From Methylobacter sp. S3L5C (GTDB taxonomy: Bacteria > Pseudomonadota > Gammaproteobacteria > Methylococcales > Methylomonadaceae): 64,000 nt of DNA. Made by a program: the position numbers and the translations under genes. Shown one piece after another: positions 11,440 to 19,887 of this stretch. The stretch's first letter is position 1; each line of letters opens with the position of its first letter. The notes beneath the pieces were generated by a model. That model was not told the DNA's origin and did no database searches. It saw nothing but the letters and a program-made list of their open reading frames with translations. The DNA lies in the NCBI RefSeq assembly GCF_022788635.1, contig NZ_CP076024.1, positions 1,674,001-1,738,000 on the forward strand, in the 5' to 3' direction.

Positions 11440-11461
11440 GTTACTGATAATTTTCAGTAAC
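11440..11461. promoter_or_regulatory. Palindrome GTTACTGA-N6-TCAGTAAC, candidate enhancer-protein site
   Basis: This is a perfect 8-bp inverted repeat with a 6-nt spacer, centred about 135 nt upstream of the predicted sigma-54 start of the lectin-like gene. That is a normal distance for an enhancer-binding-protein site. Its core CTGA-N6-TCAG recurs with identical spacing at 11865-11878. Confidence 0.45.
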
Positions 11462-11861
11462 GTGGTTCATGCTCAAAACCTAATATGTTGATTTAAAGAC
11501 AGTCATTCAGCAGTTATTATTGCCATAGCAACAGAATAAGAAGCTGGCTGAAAAGTTTTGGAGAGATTTAAATAATAATGGAATTATGTCGCTATTTCTG
11601 TAACGTTAATTTCAAAAGTTGCTTAAGTTATTTTATGCACGTTACTAAGTCATCTTTTTTAAAGATATGAAAATCTAATAATATCGTTTTATTACATATA
11701 ATGATTGTTCTATCATAAACACCAAAGCCAATGAAATTGGTATTAAGATTTGATAATTTTGGCTGCCAACTTAAAATCGGGACAGATAATAACCATTAAC
11801 CACTTGAAAGGATGGTATCGGTAAAATTGTCTTGCTTTAAATTGGCATCCATAAATTCTGC

Positions 11862-11882
11862 TACCTGATTTTTATCAGCAGG
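11862..11882. promoter_or_regulatory. Second CTGA-N6-TCAG palindrome, upstream of the activator gene
   Basis: CTGA at 11865-11868 and TCAG at 11875-11878 are separated by 6 nt, matching the core of the palindrome at 11440-11461. The centre is about 90 nt upstream of the predicted sigma-54 start serving the activator gene, which suggests autoregulation. The flanks beyond the core are less symmetrical than in the first copy. Confidence 0.35.
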
Positions 11883-11934
11883 CATAAGACGCTGGGTGAT
11901 AAAAACGGTCTTTTAGGTAAACTGGCTAGACACC

Positions 11935-11951
11935 TTGGCTTAAAGTTTGCC
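11935..11951 (+). promoter_or_regulatory. Candidate sigma-54 promoter for the activator gene
   Basis: TTGGCTTAAAGTTTGCC has GG at 11937-11938 and GC at 11949-11950 with the required 10-nt interval and the TTTGC form of the -12 box. A start near 11962 would give a leader of 75 or 135 nt, depending on which ATG of the regulator is used. Confidence 0.4.
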
Positions 11952-12095
11952 GGCATCAAGAAACGCTTAACAAGTTTGTGTTCTTTGTAGTTTTTATGAG
12001 GTTTGGGTAACAGTAATGATTTGATTTAAACCTGGATGATGTGCTTGACGTGGAGTACCCCATCCAATTTTTGCAAGGCAAACGAGTACATTATT

Positions 12096-13223
12096 ATGGA
12101 TACATTTATAGGCAGAAATTTTGCCAATGGACAAGAAGACCAAGCCTCGACGTTGCTGGCGTTTGATGAATTACAGTCGCGTTCGTTGTCATTGTCTGTC
12201 CGTGCGACTGCTCTGGTTTTTGAAGATCCTGTTTCTCGTCGATTGCTGGAACAGATCGAACGTATTGCGCCTAGTGATGCAACCGTTTTGATTATTGGTG
12301 AAACCGGAACCGGTAAGGAGCTTGTCGCCCGGCATGTACATGCCCTTAGCAAACGCAGTAAAAATGTTTTTGGGGCATTGAACTGTGCAGCGTTGAGTGA
12401 AAACCTCATCGAGAGCGAATTATTTGGCCATGAAAAAGGCTCGTTTACCGGCGCTTTTGCCAGTAAAGAGGGCTGGTTTGAAACAGCTAACAAAGGCAGT
12501 TTGTTTCTTGATGAAGTGGGTGATTTGCCCTTGGGTATGCAGGCAAAATTACTGCGCGTGCTACAAGAACGCGAAGTGGTTAAAGTGGGTTCCAGACAAC
12601 CTGTGCCAGTAGATGTCAGAATTATTGCCGCGACCAACGTCAATCTGGAACAGGCTGTTGCTGCTTCTCACTTTCGCGCCGATTTATATTATCGTTTTAA
12701 CGTTGCAACCATTCAGTTAAGTCCTTTGCGTGAAAGACCGGGCGACATCATGCCTTTGGCGAGGCACTTCTTGAAGATTTACGGAGAGCGCTTGGGTTAT
12801 GGCGAAATCAAGTTATCGCCAGCCACCGAAGTTACTTTATTGAATTATGATTGGCCAGGCAATATCCGCGAACTTGAAAATGCCATTCACCGTGCGATTC
12901 TGGTTTGCCCCAGTAATTGTTTACGGCCTGAAGACTTTCAGTTATCCGGCATTAGAATTCTGGAACCAGAGTCAATTGTGTCAATGACGTCTTTGGAAAA
13001 TGCATTGCAGGGTCTTTGTGAGCAAGCGCCACCCAAGCTATTTGAAATTATGGAAGAGACAATTATTCGAACCGCTTTTGGCTTCTGCGAGGAAAATCAG
13101 GTTCAGACCGCGCGTTTGTTAGATATTAGCCGTAATGTATTAAGGCATAAGTTGGGTCTCTATGGGATGCTGCCAAATACCCCGAAAAAAACATTAGCGG
13201 CTTGTAACGGGGTGGAAGCTTAA
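12096..13223 (+). CDS. Sigma-54-dependent transcriptional activator (SfnR-like, no receiver domain)
   Basis: The 375-residue enhancer-binding protein has a short N-terminal segment (1-40) instead of a regulatory domain, then an AAA+ ATPase domain and a Fis-type helix-turn-helix at the end (about 335-365). Visible motifs are Walker A GETGTGKE (68-75), the sigma-54 contact loop as GSFTGA (115-120, Ser for the usual first Ala) and Walker B GSLFLDE (134-140). The N-terminal FIGRNFANGQED segment and short build resemble SfnR-type regulators of organosulfur use, which fits the sulfate genes downstream; this assignment is tentative. An in-frame ATG at 12036 would add 20 residues; neither start has a good ribosome site. 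It probably acts on the sigma-54 promoters in the upstream gap. Confidence 0.85.
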   Translation: MDTFIGRNFANGQEDQASTLLAFDELQSRSLSLSVRATALVFEDPVSRRLLEQIERIAPSDATVLIIGETGTGKELVARHVHALSKRSKNVFGALNCAALSENLIESELFGHEKGSFTGAFASKEGWFETANKGSLFLDEVGDLPLGMQAKLLRVLQEREVVKVGSRQPVPVDVRIIAATNVNLEQAVAASHFRADLYYRFNVATIQLSPLRERPGDIMPLARHFLKIYGERLGYGEIKLSPATEVTLLNYDWPGNIRELENAIHRAILVCPSNCLRPEDFQLSGIRILEPESIVSMTSLENALQGLCEQAPPKLFEIMEETIIRTAFGFCEENQVQTARLLDISRNVLRHKLGLYGMLPNTPKKTLAACNGVEA

Positions 13224-13304
13224 AGAAAAGAGGCTAGCAACTTTTGGTCGGGACGCCTGTAGATAATTATTTCCCGCCCAGGCTTAAGTTGATAGCCAAT
13301 CACT

Positions 13305-14204
13305 TCAGCATTTTATGTCTTTGGCTGCCAGTAATAATTCGGCAATAAAATGCTGGCTATATAAGGGTAAATAGTTGTGTTTTAAATAGGCTATTTTAGT
13401 TTTTGAGCTGGGAATTAAATGCGATAAGTCCCGTGCGACCAAATCCCAATCTGCCTTGGGGTCGTACGCCATTGCCGTAATAAGGCCAACGCCCATCCCC
13501 AAACGAACGTAGGTTTTTATTACATCGGTATCGGAAGCCGCCAAGGCAATATCCAGTTCGAGTCCTTTATTTTTAAAAGCACTTTCAATATTTGACCGCC
13601 CGGTAAAACCAAAACTATAGGTAAGGATAGGGAACGAGGCCAGGCGTTCAAGAGTAATCTCGCCCTCACTTAGCGGATGTTGTTGGGGTACGACCAACGC
13701 ATGATGCCACTCATAACAATTTTCAATCACCAGATCAGTCTCCTGATCGACTTTTTCGGTACAGATGGCAATATCCGCTTTACGCGTATGCAACTGGGCA
13801 ATCAGTTGTTCCGGTGATGATTGCGCCATATAAATTTTGACGCCCGGATATTTTTCCCTAAACCGTTGGATAGGTACGGGTAAAAAATACTTGGCTTGAG
13901 TGTGAGTAGTCGCAATGTGCAGAATACCTTGATTACTGTCAAGGTAATCGGCAGCCAGATTTTGAATATTGGTTTTGGCTCGGTTAATTATGGCGACCTC
14001 ATCCATGATACGTAGTCCCAACGTTGTCATGCCGATCAATTTTTTGCCCTGTCTTTCAAATAACGGCGAGCCTAATTCATCTTCAAAAAGATGTAATTGC
14101 CGACTGACTGCTGATTGCACAATATGCATTTTTTCAGCGGCTTTTGAAAGATTTAAGTTTGTTTCCTGGAGCACACGAAGTAATTCAATTTGGCTCAAAT
14201 TCAT
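13305..14204 (-). CDS. cysB: LysR-family regulator of sulfur assimilation, CysB-like
   Basis: The 299-residue LysR regulator has an N-terminal winged helix (residues 1-60: SKAAEKMHIVQSAVSRQLHLFEDELG). Its effector domain carries the TTHTQAKYFLP stretch (about 99-109) typical of CysB/Cbl, where the Thr residues bind sulfate or acetylserine. It is the last minus-strand gene of the sulfate-uptake locus, separated from cysA by 346 nt holding two palindromic elements, so it probably has its own promoter. The neighbourhood and length (CysB is about 324) support CysB or Cbl; the two cannot be separated here. Confidence 0.85.
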   Translation of the reverse strand: MNLSQIELLRVLQETNLNLSKAAEKMHIVQSAVSRQLHLFEDELGSPLFERQGKKLIGMTTLGLRIMDEVAIINRAKTNIQNLAADYLDSNQGILHIATTHTQAKYFLPVPIQRFREKYPGVKIYMAQSSPEQLIAQLHTRKADIAICTEKVDQETDLVIENCYEWHHALVVPQQHPLSEGEITLERLASFPILTYSFGFTGRSNIESAFKNKGLELDIALAASDTDVIKTYVRLGMGVGLITAMAYDPKADWDLVARDLSHLIPSSKTKIAYLKHNYLPLYSQHFIAELLLAAKDIKC

Positions 14205-14291
14205 GTTTTAGTGATTCCTTATCGACTATTCCTGATTATTGTACACGGATGATACTGATTATACGGGTTTCAACTGATTTTGTTGTTAGCT

Positions 14292-14407
14292 GTAGGTCGG
14301 CATAAGGCCACCCAAGCATGGCGCTTGGTGGCGTTTCCGGCACACTCGTGCATAGTGCCGAAAACGCTTATTCTCGCTTGTGTTCGAGAAGCCTTATTCC
14401 AACTTAC
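14292..14407. repeat. 116-bp REP/MITE-like element folding as a cloverleaf
   Basis: The outer arms GTAGGTCGGCATAAGGC (14292-14308) and GCCTTATTCCAACTTAC (14391-14407) pair at 14 of 17 positions. Between them lie three further hairpins: CCAAGC/GCTTGG (14312-14328), GCGTTTCCGGCAC/GTGCCGAAAACGC (14331-14367, one mismatch) and TTCTCG/CGAGAA (14371-14390). The GTAGGTCGG-type end is common in bacterial REP-like repeats. No coding capacity. Confidence 0.6.
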
Positions 14408-14450
14408 GCCTGTTTTTTAATGGCTGAGTAGTTAAAAAGTATTTATTCAG

Positions 14451-14531
14451 TCCCCCTCTTTGAAAAGAGGGGTTAGGGGGAGATTTTATTAGATAAATCC
14501 CCCTCAATCCCCCTTTTTCAAAGGGGGAGGT
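14451..14531. repeat. Composite inverted repeat with C-rich and G-rich arms
   Basis: Two hairpins stand back to back: CCCCTCTTT/AAAGAGGGG from 14453, and CCCCCTTT/AAGGGGG near 14509-14527. The copies are joined by an AT-rich middle, and the ends are roughly inverted copies of each other. This C5/G5-with-TTTGAAAA pattern is widespread in bacterial intergenic DNA. It lies directly downstream of cysA and could also act as a transcription barrier. Confidence 0.55.
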
Positions 14532-14550
14532 GAATGCTTACGTTAAAAAA

Positions 14551-15594
14551 CTAATGAAACCAGTGCGCCTGGCGTATTTTCAGATCAACTTTGTCGCCTC
14601 GGTTTAAGTTTAATTGTTTAAACTGGTCATTGGGCATTTCTGCAAAAACAGGTGCTGCCGAACCATTGGAGCCGTTTTTAACCAGCTCAAGACGAATCAG
14701 TGCACCCAGATGTTGCCAGTCTTTCAATGTTGCCGGTGCTGCTTGGTCTGCTGTTGATTTTTCAATGAGAATGTCATGAGGCCGCACATGGGCAATTTTA
14801 CCATCGCTATGGGGGGGCAATAATCCGGCTGTTTGTAGCCAGTCAGCGTCGTGTTTATCCAAATCAAAAACATTGGTTTGTCCTATAAAACGCGAGACAA
14901 AAGCATTGGCGGGATGATCGTAAATATCGCTGGGTGAGCCTTGCTGTTCGATGCGGCCATGATTAAGTACGACCACCTGACTGGCAACTTCCATGGCTTC
15001 TTCCTGGTCGTGGGTAACAAAAATACTGGTGACATTTAATTCATGATGCAGGTTTCGTAACCATTGCCGTAAATCCTTACGCACGCTGGCATCAAGTGCA
15101 CCAAACGGTTCATCCAGTAATAATACGGAGGGTTCTACAGCCAAGGCTCTTGCCAAAGCAATACGTTGACGTTGGCCACCGGATAGTTGGTCGGGATAAC
15201 GATCATTGAGCCAGTCCAGCTGAACCAGTTCCAACAAGGCATGAACTTTTTTGGCAATAATATCGTTACTGGGACGGTCACGACGCGGCTTGACCCGTAA
15301 GCCAAATGCCACGTTCTCAAATACGGTCATGTGCCGAAACAGCGCGTAGTGCTGAAACACAAAGCCAATGCCGCGCTGGCTAACATTTTGATCCGTTTTG
15401 TCTTCTTCGTTTATTAGCACACGTCCCTGGTCGGCATGCTCCAATCCGGCAATAATGCGTAATAGTGTCGTTTTGCCACAACCGGAAGGGCCTAACAAGG
15501 CTACCAGTTCGCCTTCTGGAACTTCCAGATTAATATGGTCCAGGGCAGCAAAGGTGCCAAAATTTTTACTGATATCAGAAAGTAAAATACTCAT
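14551..15594 (-). CDS. cysA: Sulfate/thiosulfate ABC transporter ATP-binding protein
   Basis: This 347-residue ABC ATPase energises sulfate import. Walker A GPSGCGKT (about 36-43), the signature [15 protein letters not shown] (about 140), Walker [13 protein letters not shown] and the H-loop HDQEEA are intact. A C-terminal regulatory domain of about 110 residues (TOBE-like) follows, as in CysA. Upstream on the same strand are cysT and cysW, and a stem-loop (15623-15665) lies in the cysW-cysA gap. Confidence 0.95.
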   Translation of the reverse strand: MSILLSDISKNFGTFAALDHINLEVPEGELVALLGPSGCGKTTLLRIIAGLEHADQGRVLINEEDKTDQNVSQRGIGFVFQHYALFRHMTVFENVAFGLRVKPRRDRPSNDIIAKKVHALLELVQLDWLNDRYPDQLSGGQRQRIALARALAVEPSVLLLDEPFGALDASVRKDLRQWLRNLHHELNVTSIFVTHDQEEAMEVASQVVVLNHGRIEQQGSPSDIYDHPANAFVSRFIGQTNVFDLDKHDADWLQTAGLLPPHSDGKIAHVRPHDILIEKSTADQAAPATLKDWQHLGALIRLELVKNGSNGSAAPVFAEMPNDQFKQLNLNRGDKVDLKIRQAHWFH

Positions 15595-15622
15595 AGTCGA
15601 ATCTCTAAAATAAAATCATGGT

Positions 15623-15665
15623 GGTTAGGTGATTTTCTGCGAAAAATATTGGCTATCACCTTACC
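15623..15665 (-). other. Intercistronic stem-loop between cysW and cysA
   Basis: GGTTAGGTGAT (15623-15633) and ATCACCTTACC (15655-15665) pair over 11 positions with one mismatch across a 21-nt loop. No T-run follows on the minus strand, so it looks like an mRNA processing or stabilising structure, or a leaky attenuator, rather than a full terminator. Confidence 0.5.
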
Positions 15666-15702
15666 AAATTAATGTCTTGTTCCTGGGAGGCTGTCCGAGA
15701 AC

Positions 15703-16569
15703 TTATCGGTTGCCCTGCTTCCATTCCAGGGCCGTTTTTAAAATCAGGGTAACGATGGCCAAACCTGCCAGAATTGAAGCACTGGCAAAGGCACCGACGA
15801 CATCATAGTCGTTATAATTGACTTCCACATGTAAGGGCAATGTATTGGTTAAGCCTCGAATATGACCTGAAACGACGGAAACTGCGCCAAATTCACCCAT
15901 CGCTCTGGCGTTACATAGTAATACGCCATAGAGTAAAGCCCATTTAATATTGGGTATGGTAACGGCCCAAAAAGTTTGCCAACCACTCGCGCCTAATGAC
16001 AGTGCAGCTTCTTCTTCCTGGTTACCCATCTCCTGCATGAGGGGAATCAATTGCCTCGCTACGAAAGGAAAGGTAATAAACAAGGTAGCCAGGATAATCC
16101 CAGGTACAGCAAAAATAATTTTTATATCATGGACGATCAACCATTCGCCAAACCAGCCTTCTGCCCCAAACAACAGCACAAAAATGAATCCCGAAATAAC
16201 CGGAGATACTGAAAACGGCAGATCGATCAATGTGGTTAACAGGCTTTTACCTTTAAAATCAAAACGGGTAATTGCCCAGGCGGCGGTAACGCCAAATACC
16301 GTGTTTAACGGGACTGTGACCAATGCAGTTAACAGGGTCAGATTGATGGCAGCTATTGTGTCATCCTGGGATAATGCCGACCAATAAGCCTCGACGCCTT
16401 TCGAGAAGGCCTGAAAAATAACCAGACCCAGCGGCAGGCATATAAACAGACTAATGAAACCGATGGCGGTAGCGATTAAAGTCCATCTGACCCAGTCGGG
16501 ATCTTGTAAAGCCAGCTGTTGGCGGGCAACTAATTTAGCGGGATTTATGGGTTGAGTAACGGCATTCAT
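15703..16569 (-). CDS. cysW: Sulfate ABC transporter permease CysW
   Basis: The 288-residue inner-membrane permease forms the translocation channel with CysT. Six or so hydrophobic segments are visible, and the EAA loop (EEEAALSLGASGWQTFWAVTI, about 195-215) contacts the CysA ATPase. The typical CysW stretch RAMGEFGAVSVVSGHIRG follows. The gene begins 13 nt after cysT, so the two are co-transcribed. Confidence 0.94.
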   Translation of the reverse strand: MNAVTQPINPAKLVARQQLALQDPDWVRWTLIATAIGFISLFICLPLGLVIFQAFSKGVEAYWSALSQDDTIAAINLTLLTALVTVPLNTVFGVTAAWAITRFDFKGKSLLTTLIDLPFSVSPVISGFIFVLLFGAEGWFGEWLIVHDIKIIFAVPGIILATLFITFPFVARQLIPLMQEMGNQEEEAALSLGASGWQTFWAVTIPNIKWALLYGVLLCNARAMGEFGAVSVVSGHIRGLTNTLPLHVEVNYNDYDVVGAFASASILAGLAIVTLILKTALEWKQGNR

Positions 16570-16582
16570 ATTGACATTATCC

Positions 16583-17410
16583 TTATAGTTGTCCGGAGCG
16601 TTTACGCACCCAGTATTGCAGTACGTTAATCAATAACAGCATTACGAAAGAGATAACCAGCATCGTCAAGGCAATGGCCGTAGCGCCTTGAATGTCAAAT
16701 TGTTCCAACTTGGTAACAATTAACAATGGCACTATTTCTGATATATAGGGAATATTGCCGGCAATAAAGATAACAGAGCCATATTCACCCACGCCTCTGG
16801 CAAAAGCCAGGGCAAAGCCGGTTAGTAAGGCCGGGAAAACATTTGGAAAAATAATTTTGGTAAATACTTGCCAGCGCGTAGCTCCGAGACTGGAGCCTGC
16901 TTCTTCCATGGAAGATTCAAATTCAAGCAATACCGGTTCGACGGTACGTACGACAAACGGGATGCTGATAAAAATGAGTGCCATCACAATACCCATGGGT
17001 TTAAAAGCGACCTGTACGCCAAGTGTATTTATCAGTAACTTGCCAAGAAAACCACTGGGTTGGAAAATAGTGGCGAGGACAATACCGGCGACGGCCGTTG
17101 GCAGGGCAAAAGGGAAGTCAATCAAGGCGTGAAAAAAAGGTTTACCTACAAATGAATAACGTACCAACACCCAGGCGACAATAAAACCAAAAAAGCTGGC
17201 GATGAGAGCGGCTACCAGCGCAGTGGAAAAGCTGACGCGAAAAGAGGATATTACGCGCTTGTTGGTAATGATATGGACATAATCATTCCAATCCAGCTCA
17301 AAACTTTTAAACACTAACGTGCTCAACGGTATTAAAACGACCAGACCCAGATAGAGAAGGGTAAATCCGATGGTTGGACGAAATCCCGGCATAACACTAC
17401 TTTGTGACAT
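16583..17410 (-). CDS. cysT: Sulfate ABC transporter permease CysT (CysU)
   Basis: The 275-residue permease is the partner of CysW. It shows the multi-helix fold, the EAA loop MEEAGSSLGATRWQVFTKIIF (about 190-210) and the CysT-type stretch FARGVGEYGSVIFIAGNIP. It follows the second binding-protein gene after a 260-nt gap holding a 10-bp stem-loop. Only 12 nt separate it from cysW. Confidence 0.94.
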   Translation of the reverse strand: MSQSSVMPGFRPTIGFTLLYLGLVVLIPLSTLVFKSFELDWNDYVHIITNKRVISSFRVSFSTALVAALIASFFGFIVAWVLVRYSFVGKPFFHALIDFPFALPTAVAGIVLATIFQPSGFLGKLLINTLGVQVAFKPMGIVMALIFISIPFVVRTVEPVLLEFESSMEEAGSSLGATRWQVFTKIIFPNVFPALLTGFALAFARGVGEYGSVIFIAGNIPYISEIVPLLIVTKLEQFDIQGATAIALTMLVISFVMLLLINVLQYWVRKRSGQL

Positions 17411-17580
17411 TACCTATCTCCATTGTTGATTGAGTACATTGTGTCAGTGGCGATGTCGCCTGATTGACAATAGATAATCTTGTTTTCATTGTTGTTCTCA
17501 AAAAGTTAATTCCTGGCGGGGTAATGGTAGTCGCCCCAACGGTTCTATTCGATTAAGAGCTTATTTCCCGGATTATAGCG

Positions 17581-17615
17581 TCATAAATACATCGTGTTAT
17601 TGGCAGTATTTATGA
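17581..17615 (-). other. Intercistronic stem-loop between the CysP-like gene and cysT
   Basis: TCATAAATAC (17581-17590) and GTATTTATGA (17606-17615) form a perfect 10-bp inverted repeat with a 15-nt loop. It sits in the 260-nt gap downstream of the binding-protein gene. It is AT-rich and has no T-run, so full termination is unlikely. Confidence 0.5.
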
Positions 17616-17669
17616 CCTGGCAATTTTTAGCCCGATAAGGTTAAGCTGATTGTCGGGATATTGGTTTTA

Positions 17670-18707
17670 TTATCGGCTATAAATTTGATCAAATAGCCCA
17701 CCATCAGCAAAGTGAATCCGTTGCGCGGCAGGCCAACCACCAGGAATAATATCCTTAATTGAAAATAACTCCAGGTGTGCAAATTGGTCGGCATGACGGG
17801 CAAGAATTTCTGGATTGCGTGGACGATAATGATGTTTGGCAATTATTTCCTGACCGGCATCGGTCCAGAGAAATTCAAGATAAGCTTCAGCCACTTTTTG
17901 TGTGCCTTTTTTAGCGGCGACCGGATTAATAATCGCAACCGGATGTTCTGCTTCTATGCTGGTTGACGGAACAATAACATCAAATTTATCGGCACCCAAG
18001 TCTTTGGCAATCAAGAAGGCTTCATTTTCAAAAGTTAACAATACGTCCCCGGTATTATTCTGAATAAAGGTATTGGTTGCAGCGCGTCCTCCGGTATTTA
18101 AAACCGGTACATGCTTGAAAAGTTGAGTAATAAATTCTCGTGCTTTTTCTTCACTGCCGGATTTGCGCAAGGCATAACCCCATGCCGCTAAATAACTGTA
18201 GCGGGCATTGCCGGAAGTTTTAGGATTGGACAGGATAACAGCATTGTCGGCTTTAATCAGGTCATCCCAATCCTTGATGTTTTTAGGGTTACCTTTACGC
18301 ACCAAAAATACGGTGGTTGATGTGTAAGGCGCACTGTTATCAGGGAACCTAGTAAGCCAGTCTTTGCTGATCAAGCCCTTGGTCGCAATCTTGTCGATAT
18401 CGGTTTCCTGGTTCATCGTGACAACATCTGCTTCCAGACCAGCTATGACAGCGGCTGCCTGTTTGCTGGAACCATCGTGCGATTGCTGGATGTTCACTTT
18501 ATCACCGGTTTTTTTTAGCCAGTAATCGGAAAATGCGACGTTAATATCTTTATATAATTCTCGAGAAACATCATAAGAGACATTGAGTATTGAGTATTCC
18601 TTAGCGCTAATCGTGCCTGTAAAAGTCAGCGTTAGTAAACCCAATAGATAAAGTGAGCGGTGAATAAGCCGCTTATTAAAAAGATCTATAAGTATCATTT
18701 TTTGCAT
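17670..18707 (-). CDS. Sulfate/thiosulfate-binding protein, CysP-like
   Basis: This periplasmic solute-binding protein of the Sbp/CysP family feeds the CysTWA transporter. The ATG at 18707 gives 346 residues with a signal peptide ending near residue 35 (TFTGTISA) and is preceded by GGAA; a longer frame from 18797 lacks a ribosome site and would bury the signal. Family stretches are QSHDGSSKQAAAVI, LEADVVTMNQETDI and NPKTSGNARYSYLAAWGYA. The MNQ-TD and KNIKDW pieces look more like CysP (thiosulfate) than Sbp, in contrast to the neighbour at 18852-19862. Substrate preference is inferred only. Confidence 0.88.
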   Translation of the reverse strand: MQKMILIDLFNKRLIHRSLYLLGLLTLTFTGTISAKEYSILNVSYDVSRELYKDINVAFSDYWLKKTGDKVNIQQSHDGSSKQAAAVIAGLEADVVTMNQETDIDKIATKGLISKDWLTRFPDNSAPYTSTTVFLVRKGNPKNIKDWDDLIKADNAVILSNPKTSGNARYSYLAAWGYALRKSGSEEKAREFITQLFKHVPVLNTGGRAATNTFIQNNTGDVLLTFENEAFLIAKDLGADKFDVIVPSTSIEAEHPVAIINPVAAKKGTQKVAEAYLEFLWTDAGQEIIAKHHYRPRNPEILARHADQFAHLELFSIKDIIPGGWPAAQRIHFADGGLFDQIYSR

Positions 18708-18784
18708 TTGAAAAAATTCCGGTAAGGGTAAGTTGGTTTTTGATAAGCGCACTATTTTTTGATAAAGCGCTTTAGCAAAACAAG

Positions 18785-18823
18785 ACAGGGTGAACAAAGC
18801 ATTTCAGCGCTTGTTCACCCTGT
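18785..18823 (-). other. Intercistronic stem-loop between the two binding-protein genes
   Basis: ACAGGGTGAACAA (18785-18797) and TTGTTCACCCTGT (18811-18823) form a perfect 13-bp stem with a 13-nt loop. On the minus-strand transcript it is followed by CTTGTTTTG, a poor T-run. It lies just 3' of the first binding-protein gene, where it could protect the upstream mRNA or partly stop transcription. Confidence 0.6.
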
Positions 18824-18851
18824 GTTTTACCAGTGATAGGTAAACCGTGAC

Positions 18852-19862
18852 TTATTTGCCGGGCCCATAGATTTGGTCAAATACGCCATCATCAGAAAAA
18901 TGCTTTTTCTGAGCGGCATCCCAGCCGCCGAATGCATCGATTTTAACCAACTGCAACGGCTGAAATTGTTTGGCATATTTGGCTGCTATTTCAGGATCTG
19001 TGGGGCGATAAAAGTTTTTGCCGATAATTTCCTGACCTTCCTTGCTGTATAAATACGTCAGGTATTCTGTCGCCACTTCTACAGTGCCATGTTTACGTGC
19101 TATATCTTCAACAACCGCTACCGGTGGCTCTGCCAGAATACTCAATGAGGGTGTGATAATTTCAAACTTGTCTGCGCCGAATTCACGTAATGCCAGATAG
19201 GCTTCGTTTTCCCAGGCAATCAATACATCACCAATTTCGCGCTCGATAAAAGTGGTGGTTGAGCCACGAGCACCGGTATCCAATACGGCCGCATTTTTAA
19301 ACAATTTACCAACAAATTCTTTTGCTGCCGCTTCGTCATTATTGTTGGTTTTAAGCGCATAAGCCCAGGCGGCCAAGTAGTTCCAGCGTGCACCACCGGA
19401 GGTTTTCGGATTTGGCGTGACGATACTGACGCCAGGTTTGACGATATCATTCCAATCCTTAATAGCCAGCGGATTGCCTTTGCGTACCAGAAATACAATA
19501 GTGGATGTGTAAGGTGAGCTATTGTTAGGCAGCAAAGTTTGCCAGTTTTCAGGGATCAGTTTGCGTTTTTGATAGAGTTGATCAACATCATAACCAAGTG
19601 CCAGAGTCACGACATCGGCTTCCAGTCCCTCCAGTACAGATCGTGCCTGTTTACCGGAGCCCGCGTGAGATTGATTGATGGTGATGTCATCGCCGGTTTT
19701 GGCTTTCCAGTATTTGGCGAATACCGGGTTGTATTCTTTATATAATTCACGAGTTGGATCGTAAGACACATTGAGTAGTTTTACCTCAGCTGCGTTGGTA
19801 TTGCCTACTGCCAGAATACTCAGTACAGCAGCAAAGAGCAGATTAAAAAAATTATTTCTCAT
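18852..19862 (-). CDS. sbp: Periplasmic sulfate-binding protein
   Basis: The 336-residue protein has a signal peptide (residues 1-24, GNTNAA) and the classic Sbp body: [44 protein letters not shown] (read as two adjoining pieces) and [20 protein letters not shown]. It captures sulfate for the CysTWA permease. It starts 25 nt after the porin gene and is followed by a strong stem-loop and then a second, CysP-like binding protein. Confidence 0.93.
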   Translation of the reverse strand: MRNNFFNLLFAAVLSILAVGNTNAAEVKLLNVSYDPTRELYKEYNPVFAKYWKAKTGDDITINQSHAGSGKQARSVLEGLEADVVTLALGYDVDQLYQKRKLIPENWQTLLPNNSSPYTSTIVFLVRKGNPLAIKDWNDIVKPGVSIVTPNPKTSGGARWNYLAAWAYALKTNNNDEAAAKEFVGKLFKNAAVLDTGARGSTTTFIEREIGDVLIAWENEAYLALREFGADKFEIITPSLSILAEPPVAVVEDIARKHGTVEVATEYLTYLYSKEGQEIIGKNFYRPTDPEIAAKYAKQFQPLQLVKIDAFGGWDAAQKKHFSDDGVFDQIYGPGK

Positions 19863-19887
19863 AAATAAAACTCCTTAGGTAAGGTTG

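Larger units (their letters stand above)
11291..12095. other. Divergent regulatory region between the lectin-like gene and the sigma-54 activator gene
   Basis: No gene is supported in this 800-nt AT-rich stretch. It holds one sigma-54-type promoter facing each flanking gene and, upstream of each, one copy of the same CTGA-N6-TCAG palindrome. These elements are listed separately. The remainder shows no recognisable structure. Confidence 0.5.
14205..14550. other. Intergenic region filled with palindromic repeats
   Basis: The stretch between cysB and cysA is occupied mainly by two compact inverted-repeat elements (14292-14407 and 14451-14531), described separately. The remaining bases next to the cysB start (14205-14291) probably contain its promoter, but I could not place one with confidence. 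Confidence 0.5.

Noticed and set aside
12026-12643. 205-codon minus-strand frame opposite the sigma-54 activator
   Set aside because: It is antisense to a clear AAA+ domain; the Ser/Arg/Leu-rich product is typical of a shadow frame.
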